The position numbers were made by a program, and so were the translations under genes. This document shows positions 61,032 to 64,000 of a DNA stretch of 64,000 bases, piece by piece; within the stretch, counting starts at the first letter, position 1, and every line of letters begins with the position of its first letter. The stretch spans positions 1,218,001 through 1,282,000 of the forward strand of contig NZ_CP092827.1 in NCBI RefSeq assembly GCF_022533585.1, given 5' to 3'. The DNA comes from Pseudomonas sp. LS.1a. GTDB lineage: Bacteria; Pseudomonadota; Gammaproteobacteria; Pseudomonadales; Pseudomonadaceae. The notes below the pieces were generated by a model, which was not told the origin of the DNA, made no database searches, and saw only the letters and a program-made list of their open reading frames with translations.

Positions 61032-62066
61032 ATGCAGCCACAATTTCGCATCCACGCCGACGGCAAGGACATCACTGCGCTGATCAACGATCGCCTGTTG
61101 CTGCTGCGTTCCACTGACAGGCCGGGCATGGAATCGGATGACTTCGAGCTGCGCATCGATGCACGAGACGGCACTGTGGCCGTGCCGGCTCGCGGCGCCC
61201 TGATCGAGGTGCATCTGGGTTACGCCGGCCAGCCGTTGACCCGGCTGGGGCGTTACACCGTCGATGAAGTCGAGTTGCTCGGCCCACCCGACACCCTGGT
61301 GATCCGTGGCAAGGCCAGCGATCTGCGCGGCAGTGGCCGGACCATCCGCAACGGGAGCTGGGAGGCCGTACCCTTGCAGCGCATCGTCGCCGAAATCGGT
61401 GCACGCAATGGCTGGCAGGCAATCTGCCCGGTGCCCACGCTGGTGCCGCGGGTGGATCAGGTCAACGAATCGGACTTCAATTTCATCACCCGCCTGGCGC
61501 GCCAATTCGACAGCACCGCCAAGGTGGCAAATGGCCAATTGCTGGTGCTGCCGCGCCAGAGCGGGCAGAGCGCCAGTGGCAAATCCCTGGGCGTGGTCGG
61601 CATTGCCCGTGGCGAGGTCAGCCAATGGTACTTCCGCCTCGATGACAAGGCTGCGCGCAAGGCTGTGCGCACCCGTCATCTTGACGTAGCCAGTGGCGAG
61701 GTGCGGACCATCGAGCTGGTCAACGATGAGGCCGCTGAGGGGCAACGGCCGGTGCATACCGACCGTCACCTTTACCCCAACCGTGCTGCCGCCGAGCAGG
61801 CAGCCAGGGCTCGCTTGGCCAGCTTCAACCGCGATACCGCCCATGTGCGCCTGGACTTGCCTGGGCGCACCGACCTGTTCGCCGAGCGCAGCATCGACTT
61901 GCAAGGTTTTGTCGATGGCCTCGACGGGCAGTACCAGATCGACTCGGTGGAGCACGTGTTCACCAGCTCGGGCTGGCGCACCACCGTGCAAGGCAATGGC
62001 GGCAAGTCAGGCAAGGTAAAGACCAAGGGCGCAGCGCCCCACCGCCAGGCCGCCATCAAGGCTTGA
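61032..62066 (+). CDS. Late control/tail protein D (gpD)
   Basis: 344 residues of the P2 gpD family, a hub/baseplate protein related to gp27 and VgrG. FRIHADGKDITALINDRLLL at the N-terminus and VNESDFNFITRLARQFDSTA in the middle are typical, as is RIDARDGTVAVPARGALIEV. Although named late control protein, its conserved role is structural. It starts four bases after X. Confidence 0.92.
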   Translation: MQPQFRIHADGKDITALINDRLLLLRSTDRPGMESDDFELRIDARDGTVAVPARGALIEVHLGYAGQPLTRLGRYTVDEVELLGPPDTLVIRGKASDLRGSGRTIRNGSWEAVPLQRIVAEIGARNGWQAICPVPTLVPRVDQVNESDFNFITRLARQFDSTAKVANGQLLVLPRQSGQSASGKSLGVVGIARGEVSQWYFRLDDKAARKAVRTRHLDVASGEVRTIELVNDEAAEGQRPVHTDRHLYPNRAAAEQAARARLASFNRDTAHVRLDLPGRTDLFAERSIDLQGFVDGLDGQYQIDSVEHVFTSSGWRTTVQGNGGKSGKVKTKGAAPHRQAAIKA

Positions 62067-62090
62067 GGGTGATGCAAAGGAGTGTCAGAC

Positions 62091-62639
62091 ATGCTCACTG
62101 AAGCGCAATTGCTACACATTTTGCCGAACGCCCGCCCTGTAGCGGGCGTTTTTCTTTCTGCACTGAACCTAAGCCTGCCACGTTGGGAAATTGACAACCC
62201 CAAGCGCGTGGCGGCGTTCATCGCCCAGGTCGGCCATGAGTCAGGCCAGTTCCGTCATGTGAAGGAGCTGGGCAATGACCGCTACCTGGCCCGCTATGAC
62301 ACCGGCAGCCTGGCCCTGCGCCTGGGTAATACACCCCAGGCTGATGGCGATGGCCAGCTGTATTGCGGGCGCGGTCTGATCCAGGTTACCGGGCGCAACA
62401 ATTACCTGGCCTGCAGCCGCGCGTTGTTTGGCGATCAGCGCTTGCTGGCGCAACCGCAACTGCTCGAACAACCACGCTGGGCCTGTGAATCAGCGGCATG
62501 GTTCTGGCATTCGCGTGGGCTCAATGCCCTGGCTGACCGGGGCGAGTTCAATCGCATCACGCGCCATATCAATGGTGGGCTCAATGGGCTGGATGATCGC
62601 CTCAAGCTTTGGGCGCGGGCCCGCGAGGTGTTGTGTTGA
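62091..62639 (+). CDS. Endolysin, glycoside hydrolase family 19
   Basis: 182-residue chitinase-class (GH19) muralytic enzyme. AAGGAG ends 8 bases before the ATG. The catalytic Glu is in FIAQVGHESGQFRHVKELGN, and YCGRGLIQVTGRNNY is the substrate-binding block; the C-terminal LWARAREVL is family-typical. No signal peptide, so it needs the holin. A terminator-like hairpin lies in codons 13-22. It is followed by Rz with overlapping start. Confidence 0.93.
   Translation: MLTEAQLLHILPNARPVAGVFLSALNLSLPRWEIDNPKRVAAFIAQVGHESGQFRHVKELGNDRYLARYDTGSLALRLGNTPQADGDGQLYCGRGLIQVTGRNNYLACSRALFGDQRLLAQPQLLEQPRWACESAAWFWHSRGLNALADRGEFNRITRHINGGLNGLDDRLKLWARAREVLC
62127..62157 (+). terminator. Terminator-like hairpin inside the endolysin gene
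   Basis: Perfect 9-bp stem AACGCCCGC (62127-62135) / GCGGGCGTT (62142-62150), 6-base loop, then TTT C TTT. It lies within the coding sequence, so part of the transcripts may stop before the endolysin. Confidence 0.6.
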
Positions 62640-63118
62640 GCCGGTGGCAACTGGGGCTGGGCGGGGGCTTGCTTCTGCTGTCCGCAGCGCTGGCCTGGCA
62701 GATTCAGGGTTGGCGCTATGGCCAGCAGCTGGCGCAACAGGCGCAAGCCCAGGCGGACGCCGAGGCTTCCCGGCTGCTCGCCGAACGTGAGCGGCGTCAG
62801 ATGCTCGAACGACGCCTGGAAGAAAGTGAAACCCGTCATTTCAAGGAACTTGCCGATGTTCAGCAGTCTCAGGCTCGCCTGCGTGATCGCCTTGCTACTG
62901 CCGATCTGCGCCTGTCGGTCCTGGTCGAACGCGACACCCTCCTCGACACAGTGTCTGCCGCCGCCAGCGCCGGCGGCGTGGATCATGCAACCGTACGTGC
63001 CGGACTTGAGCCGACGCATGCTCGACGAATTATCGCCATCACCGATGAGGGGGACCGGGGATTGATTGCGTTACGGGCCTGCCAGGCTTATGTGCGGGAG
63101 GTGCGTGGTGAGCTTTAG
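62633..63118 (+). CDS. Rz-like inner-membrane spanin
   Basis: About 161-residue spanin subunit that disrupts the outer membrane together with Rz1. It starts at GTG or the next TTG (62636) after GAGGT, overlapping the endolysin stop. There is an N-terminal membrane helix (LGLGGGLLLLSAALAWQI) and a long periplasmic coiled coil rich in Gln, Arg and Glu (about residues 35-90). The Rz1 partner is embedded in another frame. Confidence 0.88.
   Translation: MLSRWQLGLGGGLLLLSAALAWQIQGWRYGQQLAQQAQAQADAEASRLLAERERRQMLERRLEESETRHFKELADVQQSQARLRDRLATADLRLSVLVERDTLLDTVSAAASAGGVDHATVRAGLEPTHARRIIAITDEGDRGLIALRACQAYVREVRGEL
62856..63065 (+). CDS. Rz1-like outer-membrane lipoprotein spanin (embedded)
   Basis: 69-residue ORF nested in Rz in another frame. 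AAGGAA (62843-62848) lies 7 bases before the ATG. The protein begins MFSSLRLACVIALLLPICAC, a short signal peptide with lipobox ICAC, then a Pro-rich stretch (PPPAPAA). This matches the o-spanin of phage lambda type, whose gene is also embedded in Rz. Confidence 0.8.
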   Translation: MFSSLRLACVIALLLPICACRSWSNATPSSTQCLPPPAPAAWIMQPYVPDLSRRMLDELSPSPMRGTGD

Positions 63119-63209
63119 TGCCTGTCTCGACGCGTCTGGCGCCTGTAAGGCTTGCACTCGAAAGCCGCAAAAATGCTACGGTGTCCCACTCCCGTCAAGG
63201 AACCCCGAC

Positions 63210-63692
63210 ATGGACCCGATCACCGTCCTCGCCACCCGCCTCGGCGAACATTTGCGCCGCTTCAACGCGCAGGTCACCACTGCTGAGTCCTGCACCGGCG
63301 GAGGCATAGCCGAAGCCATCACCCGCGTGCCCGGTAGCTCTGCCTGGTTCGAGGCTGGCTATGTGACCTATTCCAATGCCCAGAAAACTCGCCAGTTGAA
63401 CGTGCCTGCGGCGCTGTTCGCCGAGGTTGGCGCAGTCAGCCAGGAAGTGGTCGAGGCCATGGTCCGTGGTGCCCAGGCAGCCAGCGGCGCGCGCTTTGCG
63501 GTGGCGGTGAGCGGGGTTGCCGGGCCGGACGGTGGTTCGCCGGCCAAACCGGTGGGTACCGTGTGGCTGGCCTGGGGTGACGGTAGCCGCGTGTTCAGCG
63601 AGCGGCGCCAGTTCGATGGCGACCGCGAAGCGGTACGCCGACAGACGGTGATCGCCGCGTTAGACGGCTTGTTACAGCTTGGTGCCGAGTAA
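63210..63692 (+). CDS. cinA: CinA-family nicotinamide-nucleotide amidohydrolase (PncC domain)
   Basis: 160-residue single-domain CinA C-terminal (PncC) protein that deamidates NMN in pyridine-nucleotide recycling. The segments [36 protein letters not shown] and [16 protein letters not shown] are the family. It starts at MDPITVL after CAAGGAA. It lies directly before recA, as is usual in pseudomonads, and is the right flank of the tailocin. Confidence 0.93.
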   Translation: MDPITVLATRLGEHLRRFNAQVTTAESCTGGGIAEAITRVPGSSAWFEAGYVTYSNAQKTRQLNVPAALFAEVGAVSQEVVEAMVRGAQAASGARFAVAVSGVAGPDGGSPAKPVGTVWLAWGDGSRVFSERRQFDGDREAVRRQTVIAALDGLLQLGAE

Positions 63693-63719
63693 ATCGAAGA
63701 CAGGGGTTTGCGCGGGCGC

Positions 63720-63752
63720 TTGCCTGTGGAATAATACTGGCTACTTATACAG
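63720..63752 (+). promoter_or_regulatory. recA promoter with LexA (SOS) box
   Basis: LexA box CTGGCTACTTATACAG (63737-63752; CTG-N10-CAG). TTGCCT (63720-63725), 16 bases, and TACTTA (63742-63747) form a possible promoter whose -10 is covered by the box. recA starts 44 bases downstream. Confidence 0.8.
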
Positions 63753-63795
63753 GTATTCCGGCCGTCAGGGCCAAGTCGAACACGTGAGGATTTCA

Positions 63796-64000
63796 ATGGA
63801 CGACAACAAGAAGCGCGCCTTGGCTGCGGCCCTGGGTCAGATCGAACGCCAATTCGGCAAGGGCGCGGTCATGCGCATGGGCGACCACGAGCGCCAGGCT
63901 ATCCCTGCCATCTCCACCGGCTCGCTGGGCCTGGACATTGCCCTGGGCATCGGCGGCCTGCCAAAAGGCCGTATCGTCGAGATCTACGGTCCGGAATCGT
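63796..64000 (+). CDS. recA: Recombinase RecA (5' part only)
   Basis: First 68 codons of RecA, the DNA strand-exchange protein and coprotease for LexA and S24 repressors. It reads [20 protein letters not shown] and [12 protein letters not shown], the start of the Walker A loop, then leaves the window. GTGAGGA precedes the ATG. The LexA box upstream makes it SOS-induced, which ties it to tailocin release via the self-cleaving repressor. Confidence 0.98.
   Translation, partial: MDDNKKRALAAALGQIERQFGKGAVMRMGDHERQAIPAISTGSLGLDIALGIGGLPKGRIVEIYGPES

Noticed and set aside
48417..63118. Intact prophage
   Set aside because: No integrase, excisionase, replication, terminase, portal, capsid or attachment repeats are seen.

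Overview
The window is a 64 kb piece of a GC-rich gammaproteobacterial chromosome, almost certainly from the Pseudomonas putida group. The gene order csdA, dapD, arsC-like, graTA, dapC-glnD-map, rpsB-tsf-pyrH-frr-uppS-cdsA-dxr-rseP-bamA-skp-lpxD-fabZ-lpxA-lpxB-rnhB-dnaE-accA, tilS, pyrG-kdsA-eno-ftsB-ispD, frmA-fghA, ispF-truD-surE-pcm-nlpD-rpoS, rsmZ, fdxA, mutS, cinA-recA is the order I know from P. putida. The paired REP palindromes (core GCGGG..ACCCGC) in the gaps are also typical of that group. Species and strain cannot be fixed from the sequence alone.

Region by region. 1-9.7 kb: the start of a cysteine desulfurase, diaminopimelate genes (dapD, dapC), an ArsC/Spx-like reductase, a GraT/GraA (HigB/HigA-type) toxin-antitoxin pair with a clear operator and promoter, a Na+/H+ antiporter, the PII uridylyltransferase glnD and map. 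9.7-29.5 kb: a large co-directional housekeeping block for translation (S2, EF-Ts, RRF), UMP kinase, isoprenoid and phospholipid synthesis, outer-membrane biogenesis (RseP, BamA, Skp), lipid A (LpxD, FabZ, LpxA, LpxB), RNase HII, DNA polymerase III alpha and AccA. 29.5-39.4 kb: tilS, pyrG-kdsA, eno-ftsB-ispD, then a LysR regulator divergent from the glutathione-dependent formaldehyde detoxification pair frmA-fghA. 39.4-45.6 kb: ispF-truD-surE-pcm-nlpD-rpoS, the small RNA RsmZ with its GacA box, and ferredoxin fdxA. 45.7-48.3 kb: mutS.

48.4-63.1 kb is the accessory part: a headless contractile phage tail (R-type tailocin) between mutS and cinA-recA. A LexA-like (S24) repressor is flanked by TGCAT-rich operators. 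It is followed by a leader with a terminator-like hairpin, a holin, an unrecognised conserved gene, baseplate V-W-J-I, a tail fibre with an AT-rich tip and its chaperone, sheath FI, tube FII, tail assembly chaperone E/E', tape measure, U, X, D, a GH19 endolysin and Rz with an Rz1 embedded in another frame. No integrase, terminase, portal or capsid gene is present, so it is a bacteriocin-like particle, not a prophage. The window ends with cinA and the first 68 codons of recA, which has a LexA box.

The most notable observations are: a CTT TGA C shift-prone stop that would join E to E' by +1 frameshifting, the same heptanucleotide used by prfB; terminator-like hairpins in the tailocin leader and inside the endolysin gene; a PsrA box inside nlpD upstream of rpoS; a perfect hairpin that hides the ispF ribosome binding site; and an internal duplication in the tape measure protein.
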